From positions 1-51,434 of the forward strand of contig CAZSTX010000006.1 of assembly GCA_964610025.1 (NCBI GenBank): a stretch of 51,434 nt of DNA. Reading direction: 5' to 3'. Below the pieces are notes generated by a model, which worked only from the letters and a program-made list of their open reading frames with translations, had not been told where the DNA came from and searched no databases. Position 1 is the stretch's first letter. Each line of letters begins with the position of its first letter. Below are positions 19,193 through 27,377 of this stretch, piece by piece. Origin of the DNA: UBA5266 sp964610025. GTDB lineage: Bacteria > Bacteroidota > Bacteroidia > Bacteroidales > WCHB1-69. Position numbers and translations under genes: made by a program.

Positions 19193-21670
19193 ATGTTAAA
19201 ACACTTTATAAAAGCGTATCATTATATTGTTCCTTATCTGAAAATAATTATCCTATTTTTTCTTACAATTGGATTATTAAAAACCATAGACTCCATTATT
19301 CTATTTTCACACGAAGACCTTCACGTTTTTCAAGTATTGAGTAAAATGATAGCTATTAATATAAGCGTTTATTTGTTTTATGCTTTATTATTCTTCCCTT
19401 TTTATGCTTTATTATATTGGTTATCAAAAAAAACTGCCATTATTTTATCTTCTACACTATGTGGTTTTTTTGTGTTTTCCGAATTAGCTTTTAGCGTTTA
19501 TACTATCAACACAACCTCTTTATTAGGAGTGGAATTTATCTTACGCCCCTTATTTGAAGTTTATTTAGCTATTAATGGAGTTATTAATATTTTTTGGGTA
19601 TTACTTATTCTTATTTCCATCGTCGCTTTATTTATTTTTTTAGCTTTTATAATTCAAAAACGAAACTATTCTAAAACTTTATTAATTGCCTTATTCACAA
19701 GCATTATACTTTCGCCTTTATGGATTTATTATTTGCATATTTTTCAAATAACAGAAAATAAACCCTCTGTTAATAATTATATTCAAAATAAAAGCTGGTT
19801 TTGTATTCAATCGTGTTATAATTACATTTCAATTGCAAAAACATCTACTGATATCGAGTCATTAAACATTGTTTATAATCAAAAAATAATTAATAACTTT
19901 ATAAACGAATACCCAAATCGATTAGTAATAGACACCCACTATCCTTTAGAACGAGAAAACAACATCTCTAATAGTTTGGGACCTTTTTTTGTAAAAAGCA
20001 AAAAACCTCCCAATATTGTTATCATCATTGTTGAATCTTTGGGAAGGGTTTGGAGCAATAATAACGAAAACAATATAAGTTTTACTCCTTTTTTCGATTC
20101 TATTGCCACAACAGGATTGTATTGGAACAATTGTATTTCTACTACCTCTCGTAGTTATGGAGCTGTACCTGCAATTACAGGCTCATTGCCCTACGGTATG
20201 AAAGGATTTCAATTTGGGAATATGCCTAAACACAATAGTCTTATTTCGATATTAAAAAGCAATAATTATCAAACGAATGCTTTCTACGGAGGCGATTTTA
20301 GCTTTGATTGTATTTCAGAATATTTATTGGCACAAAAAATAGACTATATGTCTCCGTTTTATCAAGAATATAAAACGAATAAATCGGAAGAAAAAAAAGG
20401 AAATTGGTGGGGATATTTTGATAAAACTATGTTTATAAAAACATTAAAAATGTTAAACTCTCACAATTATCATACACCTATTCTGAATATTATAACAACA
20501 ATTACTGCACACGAAAATCTCGATTTAAAAGACAAAATAGAACAAGATTACTATATCGAACAAGTAAATAAAATTATAGCACAGTTACCAAAACATAAAC
20601 AAAAAAATTACAATAAAGATTTACTACGAATAGCTGCAACCTATTATACAGACGACTGTTTACGACTGTTTATCAATGCTTATAGTAAAAGGAAAGATTT
20701 TAACAATACCATATTTATCATCACAGGCGATCATTCGACTGGATTAAACATGCAAAATCGCTTATCATTTTATCACGTTCCTTTACTAATATGGTCTCCT
20801 TTGCTAAAAAACAATAAAAAATTCCCTTCAATTGTAACACACAATGATATTACTCCATCAATTATCCAATTACTAAAAGATAACTTTTCACTTTCTATGC
20901 CAAAAACTGTCCATTGGGTAAGCGATGGATTAGACACTTCTTCTGTATTTCGTTCAAAAGCGAAAATGATTTTTATCACTTATTCACGAGAAATAAGAGA
21001 GATATTATATGAAAACTATCTATATCACAATGCAAACATTTGGGAAAAAGAAGCTGTTTATTTAATAGACAGCAATTTGTCTATTCACTTAATTGAAAAT
21101 GATTCTTTAAAAAATCTATTAGAATCTAAATTAGCAATGTTAAAATACATCAATAATTACACTTATCATAATGACAAACTCACACAGAACCCTATTTACA
21201 AAACTACTACCTTTTATCCCCTTCATCATTTTTCTTCTACAGAAATCATCTCCTGTATTACTCCCACTCAAAAGCCAAGCAAACAACCATTTAATAGATA
21301 TTATTTATTACCTCCTCAAGCAATAAAAGTTAGTAATAATGAAATAAAAAAAATAAAAATTGATTTAAAAGCTGACGTTTATATTAATGATTCTTTATTT
21401 CAAGACGAATACATGGATTTAGAATTTAGTTGTCAGACTGGTAATCAAACTGAAATATATAAAGATAAAATAGTAAAATTTATATCCCATGAAATAATTA
21501 GAAATAAACAATGGTACCATTTAGATATTAGTAAAATATTTTTAATAAAAGATATTCATGATTTAGTTTGTACTATCAGCATTACAACAGCTGCCTATGA
21601 CGAAATATGGGTGCCAAATTCACGTTTAACAATTAAAAACATCAAAGTCAACATAGAAGGAATTCCTTAA
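19193..21670 (+). CDS. LtaS-like phosphoglycerol transferase / sulfatase-fold membrane protein
   Basis: 825 residues. About five transmembrane helices fill the first ~190 residues. The extracytoplasmic alkaline-phosphatase-like domain follows: I-I-V-E-S-L-G with metal-binding Glu near 280; S-T-T-S-R-S-Y-G near 316, where a Thr or Ser takes the nucleophile position; T-A-H-E-N near 440; and I-I-T-G-D-H-S-T-G near 511. A C-terminal beta domain of about 200 residues is unusual. The nucleophile site lacks the Cys of true sulfatases, favouring transfer of a phospho-head-group (LtaS, OpgB or EptA-like) onto a glycan or lipid. The acceptor is unknown. The next gene begins 14 bases downstream. Confidence 0.82.
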   Translation: MLKHFIKAYHYIVPYLKIIILFFLTIGLLKTIDSIILFSHEDLHVFQVLSKMIAINISVYLFYALLFFPFYALLYWLSKKTAIILSSTLCGFFVFSELAFSVYTINTTSLLGVEFILRPLFEVYLAINGVINIFWVLLILISIVALFIFLAFIIQKRNYSKTLLIALFTSIILSPLWIYYLHIFQITENKPSVNNYIQNKSWFCIQSCYNYISIAKTSTDIESLNIVYNQKIINNFINEYPNRLVIDTHYPLERENNISNSLGPFFVKSKKPPNIVIIIVESLGRVWSNNNENNISFTPFFDSIATTGLYWNNCISTTSRSYGAVPAITGSLPYGMKGFQFGNMPKHNSLISILKSNNYQTNAFYGGDFSFDCISEYLLAQKIDYMSPFYQEYKTNKSEEKKGNWWGYFDKTMFIKTLKMLNSHNYHTPILNIITTITAHENLDLKDKIEQDYYIEQVNKIIAQLPKHKQKNYNKDLLRIAATYYTDDCLRLFINAYSKRKDFNNTIFIITGDHSTGLNMQNRLSFYHVPLLIWSPLLKNNKKFPSIVTHNDITPSIIQLLKDNFSLSMPKTVHWVSDGLDTSSVFRSKAKMIFITYSREIREILYENYLYHNANIWEKEAVYLIDSNLSIHLIENDSLKNLLESKLAMLKYINNYTYHNDKLTQNPIYKTTTFYPLHHFSSTEIISCITPTQKPSKQPFNRYYLLPPQAIKVSNNEIKKIKIDLKADVYINDSLFQDEYMDLEFSCQTGNQTEIYKDKIVKFISHEIIRNKQWYHLDISKIFLIKDIHDLVCTISITTAAYDEIWVPNSRLTIKNIKVNIEGIP

Positions 21671-21683
21671 AACAACACATATA

Positions 21684-23270
21684 ATGACAAAATTATTCCA
21701 TTTTATATTGATCATATTATTCTGTTTTATATCTTGTCAACAGCAATCTACGACCTCTATTACTTCTGATATAAAAAAAACAGATTTTATTTATATTAGC
21801 AACAATACTTTTAAATTAAATGAAGATAGTATATTTATTATAATGCTTAATTATGTGATTGAATATCGCAATATCAATCATGAGTTTGTTGTTTCTCCCT
21901 GTAAATATTATGAAAATCCAGATGCTTATGAATACCATACAAAAGCAGAAATTCGACATCAGTTAGAGGGACATTTTCAACTAATCAAAGAATTAGGATT
22001 TAATACCATACGTCTTTGTTTTGACCGTATAAGTTGCAACGAAAAAGGAATGTACGGCTACGTAGCCGATGATACTTTTTTTTATATAGATACAGATTAC
22101 GATAAAATCATTGCGGGACTTAAAGAGTGCCTTCAAATTGCCGCTGAAAAGGATATAAAAATCATGTTACTGATTAAACCTCCTATTCAAAATACATCTC
22201 TGGAAAAATTCACTATCAGATTACTAAATGAATTTAAAAACTCTCCTACTCTCTTTGCTTACGATTTTATGAATGAGCCCTTATATTTTGATGACAAAGC
22301 CAATCGTACCAAAAAAGAAGCTGTAAAAATTGTAAGAAAATGGAAAAATATGATGAGTGAATTTGCCCCCTATCAATTATTTACAATTGGATTTTCAGAA
22401 CCCATAGAAGTTTTTGAATGGGACCCCTTTTTACTGCCGGTTGATTTTATTCAATTCCACACCTATCACCCCTTGCGAGTTCCCAATGAAATATATTGGT
22501 ACAGTAAATATATGAATAAGCCCTGGATGATAGGAGAAACTGCATTACCTGCTGACAATGTATCGGTTTCCTATGAACACCAACGTCAGTTTATGATAGA
22601 TGCATTTCGGTATACCGTTGATTGCGGTGCTTGCGGATTCGGGTGGTGGGAATTCCAAGAAATTCAAAATACGCATTTTGAAGCACAATATTCCGGCTTA
22701 TTAAATCACCAGGGAGTTACCCAAACAAATGACGGAAAATATAGCATTCAGGGAAGCTTAAAGCCTGCAGCCTTAGAAATTCAGAAGTTGAAAAACTACA
22801 AAAAAACAGCACCCGAACAAGCTGTTAACTATTATAATATGTTAGGATATACTAATTTTTGCATCAAAGGAAATGTGCTTGATAAAAAGACAAAAGAACC
22901 CATCGAAGGTGCGGTTATTAGGGGATGGAATGAAGATTGGTCCGTGGGGATGAACACTTTCACCAATGAAAAAGGAGAATTCACTCTCTACAGCAATGAT
23001 GAATGTGTGCATTTTGAAATATCGGCTCCGGGAATGTCAAAAACTAAATTCGATACGGAAATTCATTATAAACCTGTTAGCCTAAAAAATACAATTGTGT
23101 TAGATGATAAAAAGCTGGAATACCATATGATTTCCTACTCTCCTTTCTTATCCGATACAAACTTAACAGACAATTTTAGATATCCTATCTTTTCATTTAA
23201 GGGTGAGAAATTTATTCACTACAAATATATTGCTGAAATGAAAAATATATATTTAATTAATATTAAATAA
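21684..23270 (+). CDS. GH5-like glycoside hydrolase lipoprotein with carboxypeptidase-regulatory-like domain
   Basis: 528 residues. Lipoprotein signal (F-I-S-C-Q, Cys18). Residues about 40-375 read as a (beta/alpha)8 glycosidase: G-F-N-T-I-R-L-C-F-D, D-F-M-N-E-P with the acid/base Glu near 198, Q-F-H-T-Y-H-P, and W-M-I-G-E-T-A-L-P with the nucleophile Glu near 286. Residues about 393-475 form a beta-sandwich like CarboxypepD_reg domains (I-K-G-N-V-L-D-K-K-T-K-E-P-I-E-G-A-V, T-N-E-K-G-E-F-T-L). By family it would cut a beta-glycan at the cell surface; the substrate is unknown. By eye parts are richer in G+C (up to about 45% in some lines) than the flanking genes (about 28%), which may hint at a different origin. 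Confidence 0.8.
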   Translation: MTKLFHFILIILFCFISCQQQSTTSITSDIKKTDFIYISNNTFKLNEDSIFIIMLNYVIEYRNINHEFVVSPCKYYENPDAYEYHTKAEIRHQLEGHFQLIKELGFNTIRLCFDRISCNEKGMYGYVADDTFFYIDTDYDKIIAGLKECLQIAAEKDIKIMLLIKPPIQNTSLEKFTIRLLNEFKNSPTLFAYDFMNEPLYFDDKANRTKKEAVKIVRKWKNMMSEFAPYQLFTIGFSEPIEVFEWDPFLLPVDFIQFHTYHPLRVPNEIYWYSKYMNKPWMIGETALPADNVSVSYEHQRQFMIDAFRYTVDCGACGFGWWEFQEIQNTHFEAQYSGLLNHQGVTQTNDGKYSIQGSLKPAALEIQKLKNYKKTAPEQAVNYYNMLGYTNFCIKGNVLDKKTKEPIEGAVIRGWNEDWSVGMNTFTNEKGEFTLYSNDECVHFEISAPGMSKTKFDTEIHYKPVSLKNTIVLDDKKLEYHMISYSPFLSDTNLTDNFRYPIFSFKGEKFIHYKYIAEMKNIYLINIK

Positions 23271-23278
23271 GTTACGCT

Positions 23279-24757
23279 ATGAAAACATTCGAATCTTGGA
23301 CTGAAAAAAAAATAGGACCACTACCCTCCTTGGCTTGGTTGCTTATCTTCATTTTTACACTGATTTATATTGATATATCGTTTGTCAATCACTATCTTTT
23401 TAGAAGTTATGCTTTAGATTTAGGTTTATATACCAAAGCCTTATGGGATTATGCGCATTTTCAATTTAACGACAGTTTAGTATTTCGATATCATGCGGTA
23501 AATCTTCTTTCGGATCACTTTGATTTATACTTAATGATTTTTTCTCCTTTGGTGTATATATTTGGCTCCTACACGTTGTTAATTATTCAAATACTTGCTG
23601 TTATAATTGGCGGAATTGGTGTTTTTAAATTAACGGAATTGTATTCTAAAAATAAAATAGTACCGCTTTTATCCATGCTTTTTCTTTTTTCATTTTTTGG
23701 AGTCATACATACAATTTCTTATGATTATCATAGCAATGTAGTAGCAAGTATGATTATTCCCTGGTTTTTTTATTTTTTCAAAAAAGAAAAATTTCTTATA
23801 TCAAGCCTTCTGATTTTTGCGATTTTAATTGGAAAAGAAAACATGGCTTTGTTCGTATTTTTTATATGTATCGGATTAATGTGGGATTATCGAAAACAGA
23901 GAAAAAGTCTTTATTTCTTAGCTGCTTATGCTGTATTTTCCTTGATATATTTTATAACAATAGTGGGTGTGATAATGCCTTCTTTTTCAAACGGGGATAA
24001 TTACATGGGATTTAAACGCTACCAAGCATTGGGTAATAATTTCCAAGAAGCCTTTGCATATTTAATTACTCATCCGTTTGAAACATTTAAATTATTATTT
24101 ATTAATAGTTTAAACAACCCTGACTATAATTTCCTAAAAACAGAATTGCACCTAAGTTTATTAATTTCAGGATTAATGTTTCTGTTTTTCAAACCGAATT
24201 ATATTTTTATGCTCATTCCGATTTATTGCCAAAAAATGTTTAGCAATGACCCTGTATTATGGGGTATCAGTCTTCAGTATAATGTTGAATTTGTACCTAT
24301 TATAACAAGCGGCATTTTTATATGGTTCAGCTCAATACATGATTTAAAAAAACAAAAAAGGATGGCACTCATTGCTGTTGTTTTATGTATAGCAGTTACC
24401 AAATATACTATAATTAATCCCATAACATATCTCCCTCTTGACAAGGTTAATATTTTTAGGAAAACACATTATATCGAAAAAGATTTTTCTGTAAAAGAAG
24501 CGTATAAATTGATTAAACTTATCCCAAAAGATGCACCTGTTTGTGCGTGCACCTTGTTTGTCCCCCATTTAGCAACACGCGATAAAATATATAGATATCC
24601 ATTAATTTTCGATTGTGAATATCTTTTACTTAATCGTAAAAGTTGGACTTACTCTGAAGATGATTATAAATTATTAGATATTATTATCAATAAAGAAACA
24701 GACAAATGGACAATTGTTAAAGAATATGATAATTTAATATTGTTAAAAAGAAAATAA
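23279..24757 (+). CDS. DUF2079 polytopic membrane protein (GT-C-like)
   Basis: 492 residues, mostly transmembrane helices (about 10-12 in the first 380 residues), with a soluble C-terminal part. The start fits DUF2079: F-R-S-Y-A-L-D-L-G-L-Y-T-K-A-L-W, then V-N-L-L-S-D-H-F-D-L-Y-L-M-I-F-S-P-L and I-Q-I-L-A-V. The D-x-G and D-H-F motifs in the first extracytoplasmic loop resemble the catalytic loop of GT-C glycosyltransferases that use lipid-phosphate sugars. The family itself has no proven reaction. It lies 8 bases after the GH5-like gene and may modify the same glycan or lipid. Confidence 0.8.
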   Translation: MKTFESWTEKKIGPLPSLAWLLIFIFTLIYIDISFVNHYLFRSYALDLGLYTKALWDYAHFQFNDSLVFRYHAVNLLSDHFDLYLMIFSPLVYIFGSYTLLIIQILAVIIGGIGVFKLTELYSKNKIVPLLSMLFLFSFFGVIHTISYDYHSNVVASMIIPWFFYFFKKEKFLISSLLIFAILIGKENMALFVFFICIGLMWDYRKQRKSLYFLAAYAVFSLIYFITIVGVIMPSFSNGDNYMGFKRYQALGNNFQEAFAYLITHPFETFKLLFINSLNNPDYNFLKTELHLSLLISGLMFLFFKPNYIFMLIPIYCQKMFSNDPVLWGISLQYNVEFVPIITSGIFIWFSSIHDLKKQKRMALIAVVLCIAVTKYTIINPITYLPLDKVNIFRKTHYIEKDFSVKEAYKLIKLIPKDAPVCACTLFVPHLATRDKIYRYPLIFDCEYLLLNRKSWTYSEDDYKLLDIIINKETDKWTIVKEYDNLILLKRK

Positions 24758-24763
24758 AAATCA

Positions 24764-25507
24764 CTAATTTATGCTTTCATAATCAACTAATACAACCTTT
24801 ACCGAAGTGTCTAAACACATTTCACGAGTCAAATTTCTATTACTAACACTATCTTCAATAGGTGTATTCCAGAAAAACACATTTTCAGCAGGAAATGATT
24901 GATTTAAAAGTGGAAACATTCTGTATTCACAACTAATAGCTTCGGGTTGTAATGATTCTATTTTATTTTTTGTTATATCATACCATCTTATAGTATCTTT
25001 TTCACTCCACCAATACAAATTATCAACCCACAAAATAACTTTTAACCCTTTCTCTTTTATTATTTTGAGAGCCTGCCAATCAGTATGTTCTACCATTACA
25101 TTAGAAGTTATTTCATATTTATTGGTCAAATACATTATTTGTTCTGCTATTTCATTGGCATTATTAACATTTAAATTTTTCATATCCAACCAATAATATG
25201 TTTTTTCTGGCGAAGGTAAAGCCTTTAGCCAAGCAGCAAAAGTTAAACCTGTAATTGTATCCCAAGCTTCGTGTCCTACATATATTATTTTCTGATAATC
25301 AGAATAATACAAATCAACTTCTAATCCTGAAAATAGTTCTTTTTTACGTTTTGCCTCGGCAGTATCATTTGTTTTATGCGCCCATAGTTTAGAAATAAGA
25401 AAATCATTTTCTTTCATCTCTATTACTTGATTGTTTTTATAACAAGCTCCTGCTAATAGTAAAGATAAAATACTTATTATAAATAACTTTATATGTTTCT
25501 TTATCAT
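24764..25507 (-). CDS. TIM-barrel lipoprotein resembling GDPD / FAM151-type proteins
   Basis: 247 residues from the ATG at 25507; an in-frame extension upstream has no signal peptide and covers the -7 element. Lipobox L-A-G-A-C with Cys22. The mature start K-L-W-A-H-K-T-N-D, then G-L-E-V-D-L-Y-Y (E-x-D pair), V-G-H-E-A and Y-W-L-D-M-K-N-L, follows the order of metal and active-site residues in glycerophosphodiester phosphodiesterase-like barrels and eukaryotic FAM151 proteins. The usual H-R-G start is W-A-H-K here, so activity is uncertain. It converges on the DUF2079 gene with 6 bases between. Substrate unknown. Confidence 0.65.
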   Translation of the reverse strand: MIKKHIKLFIISILSLLLAGACYKNNQVIEMKENDFLISKLWAHKTNDTAEAKRKKELFSGLEVDLYYSDYQKIIYVGHEAWDTITGLTFAAWLKALPSPEKTYYWLDMKNLNVNNANEIAEQIMYLTNKYEITSNVMVEHTDWQALKIIKEKGLKVILWVDNLYWWSEKDTIRWYDITKNKIESLQPEAISCEYRMFPLLNQSFPAENVFFWNTPIEDSVSNRNLTREMCLDTSVKVVLVDYESIN

Positions 25508-25535
25508 TATAAAATATTTTTTATTATACGACAAG

Positions 25536-25543
25536 CAAAAATA
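25536..25543 (-). promoter_or_regulatory. -7 element for the TIM-barrel lipoprotein
   Basis: TATTTTTG followed by C on the minus strand, an exact TAnnTTTG match, 28 bases before the ATG at 25507. It supports that start over the longer frame. Confidence 0.55.
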
Positions 25544-25616
25544 TAATTTTTTGAAATATAAAAAATGCAATTTTTATATTTATCTCCTAACATAGGTATA
25601 TTAAACAAAATACAAT

Positions 25617-25624
25617 TATTTTTG
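25617..25624 (+). promoter_or_regulatory. -7 element for the ecotin-like gene
   Basis: TATTTTTG, an exact TAnnTTTG match, 29 bases before the ATG at 25654. Confidence 0.5.
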
Positions 25625-25653
25625 TTATAGAATAAATAATTATAAACCCTTAA

Positions 25654-26130
25654 ATGAAACATTCTTTTATATTATTTACACTCTTGATTATATTGTCAAA
25701 TAGCAATTTGATGGCTCAATCTCACACTAAAATCTGTGAAAATACTACCATGTTTCCACAAGCTAAAGAAAACTACAAACAATTATGTCTTAATGTTTCT
25801 CCAAAAAAAAACGAAACCAATTATAAAATAGAAATTTTTATTGGAAAAAATCAATTAGTTGATTGTAATCATCATTTTTTAATAGGAGATATTCAAAAAG
25901 AAATCTTAAAAGGATGGGGTTATGAATATTACACTGTAGAGTCGCAAGGAGAAACAGCTAGCACAATGATGGCATGCCCTGATAATAATAAAACTATTAA
26001 ATTTGTTCATTTACCATCTTTGCTATTAAATTATAATAGTCAATTGCCTATTATTGTATACATTCCCAACGATTTTAAAATTCATTATAAAATTTGGAAA
26101 AGAAATAAAAAAACACATTATATTAAATAA
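25654..26130 (+). CDS. eco: ecotin-family serine protease inhibitor
   Basis: 158 residues. Signal peptide about residues 1-22 (ending L-M-A-Q). The mature protein follows E. coli ecotin closely: F-P-Q-A-K-E-N-Y-K-Q; V-D-C-N-H-H with Cys71; L-K-G-W-G-Y-E-Y-Y; the reactive-site loop S-T-M-M-A-C-P with P1/P1' Met105-Met106 and Cys108; K-F-V; Y-N-S-Q-L-P-I-I-V-Y-I-P-N; and Y-K-I-W-K. The two ecotin disulfide cysteines are kept. Ecotin is a periplasmic dimer that blocks trypsin-fold proteases such as elastase, trypsin and chymotrypsin, and protects bacteria from host or predator proteases. A monocistronic gene with its own promoter is likely. Confidence 0.93.
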   Translation: MKHSFILFTLLIILSNSNLMAQSHTKICENTTMFPQAKENYKQLCLNVSPKKNETNYKIEIFIGKNQLVDCNHHFLIGDIQKEILKGWGYEYYTVESQGETASTMMACPDNNKTIKFVHLPSLLLNYNSQLPIIVYIPNDFKIHYKIWKRNKKTHYIK

Positions 26131-26131
26131 C

Positions 26132-26162
26132 TTGTAAAAGTAAAATTTTAATTATATTTTTG
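26132..26162 (+). promoter_or_regulatory. promoter for the cupin-peroxiredoxin pair
   Basis: TTG (26132-26134), 20 bases, then TATTTTTG (26155-26162), matching both elements of the Bacteroidota housekeeping promoter. The cupin ATG is at 26196. Confidence 0.65.
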
Positions 26163-26195
26163 CAAATGGTTTAAAAAAAATAATAAACTAAAAAA

Positions 26196-26534
26196 ATGGA
26201 ATCAAGAAGTTTTAAAACAGAAACAATCGTAAACACTCCTCATAAAGTAGATGTAAAACAACTATATAATGATTCATCAGCTCAAATTATGCATATTCTA
26301 TTAAATCCGGGCGAGTCGTTAAAGCCTCATAAAACACCCGTAAATGTTTGCTTCTATATCTTAGAAGGCAATACTACCGTACACATAGGAGATGAAAAAC
26401 AAACTTTTGAAAAAGACACATTAATAGAAAGTCCAGCTCATATAGTTCATTATTTGAGCAACGAGGGCTCAGTTATTACTCGCATTTTAGTTATTAAAGC
26501 ACCTCGTCCAACAACTCAAACGAAAGTTTTATAG
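26196..26534 (+). CDS. small cupin-domain protein
   Basis: 112 residues, one conserved beta-barrel. The cupin motif 1 region reads L-N-P-G-E-S-L-K-P-H-K-T-P-V-N-V-C-F-Y-I-L-E-G, with one His of the usual pair plus a Cys. The motif 2 region is I-E-S-P-A-H-I-V-H-Y-L-S-N-E-G, with two His. Such small cupins usually bind a metal. The reaction or ligand cannot be told. It comes 45 bases before a peroxiredoxin gene on the same strand, hinting at a redox or metal-handling role, but this is inference. Confidence 0.8.
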   Translation: MESRSFKTETIVNTPHKVDVKQLYNDSSAQIMHILLNPGESLKPHKTPVNVCFYILEGNTTVHIGDEKQTFEKDTLIESPAHIVHYLSNEGSVITRILVIKAPRPTTQTKVL

Positions 26535-26579
26535 AAATAAAATTAAATTAAATAAAAATAAATAAAAAATCAATTTATC

Positions 26580-27287
26580 ATGGAAGAACAAGTATTTACA
26601 ATGCCTCGCATTGGAGAAAAAGCGCCTGAATTTAAGGCAATCACAACACAAGGAGAAATTAATTTCCCCGCTGATTATAAAGGAAACTGGGTAATTTTAT
26701 TTAGCCATCCGGCTGATTTTACTCCTGTTTGCACTTCTGAATTTATGACTTTTGCATCTATGGAAAAACAATTCAACGAAGCCAACTGTAAACTCGTTGG
26801 ACTTTCTGTTGACGGATTATATAGTCATATTGCATGGTTAAGAACTATTAAAGAAAAAATAGAATATAAAGGAATGAAAAATCTTGAAATTACATTTCCT
26901 TTAATTGAAGACATTACCATGGAAGTAGCTAGCAAATATGGCATGATGATGCCAGGTGAAAGTAACACAAAAGCTGTACGCGCAGTATTCTTTATTGACC
27001 CTAAAGGTATTATTAGAACTATCATTTATTACCCATTAAGTTTAGGTCGTAATTTTGATGAGCTATACCGTGTTATCATTGCTTTACAAGCAGCCGATGA
27101 ATTTAGCATCGCTACTCCAGCAGATTGGAGACCCGGAGACGATGTTATCGTTCCTACTCCTGGAACTTGTGGTGTAGCAAAAGAAAGAATGGAAACCCAA
27201 GACGAAAGCGTAAAATGTCATGATTGGTTTTTCTGCACAAAAAAATTAGATAAAGATACTGTATTAAAGAAAATATTAAAAAAATAA
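26580..27287 (+). CDS. peroxiredoxin, Prx6 (archaeal-like) type
   Basis: 235 residues. Thioredoxin-fold peroxidase that reduces H2O2 and organic peroxides in the cytoplasm. Active-site loop H-P-A-D-F-T-P-V-C-T-S-E-F with peroxidatic Cys51 and Thr48. R-A-V-F-F-I-D-P near residue 138 supplies the conserved Arg. The long C-terminal arm (W-R-P-G-D-D-V-I-V-P) is Prx6-like. Near the end K-C-H-D-W-F-F-C gives a C-x5-C pair, as in archaeal 2-Cys Prx6 enzymes, so the resolving Cys is probably there. A strong terminator follows. Confidence 0.92.
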   Translation: MEEQVFTMPRIGEKAPEFKAITTQGEINFPADYKGNWVILFSHPADFTPVCTSEFMTFASMEKQFNEANCKLVGLSVDGLYSHIAWLRTIKEKIEYKGMKNLEITFPLIEDITMEVASKYGMMMPGESNTKAVRAVFFIDPKGIIRTIIYYPLSLGRNFDELYRVIIALQAADEFSIATPADWRPGDDVIVPTPGTCGVAKERMETQDESVKCHDWFFCTKKLDKDTVLKKILKK

Positions 27288-27319
27288 TATTTATTTAATT
27301 ATTTAACAATCATTTATTT

Positions 27320-27352
27320 ACTCCACTTGCATATGCAAGTGGAGTTTTTTTT
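27320..27352 (+). terminator. intrinsic terminator after the peroxiredoxin gene
   Basis: CTCCACTTGCAT and ATGCAAGTGGAG form a perfect 24-base palindrome (27321-27344) followed by eight T. A T-run follows only on the plus strand, so it ends the cupin-peroxiredoxin transcript. Confidence 0.9.
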
Positions 27353-27377
27353 GTTATTGTAAAACAAATATATTCTT

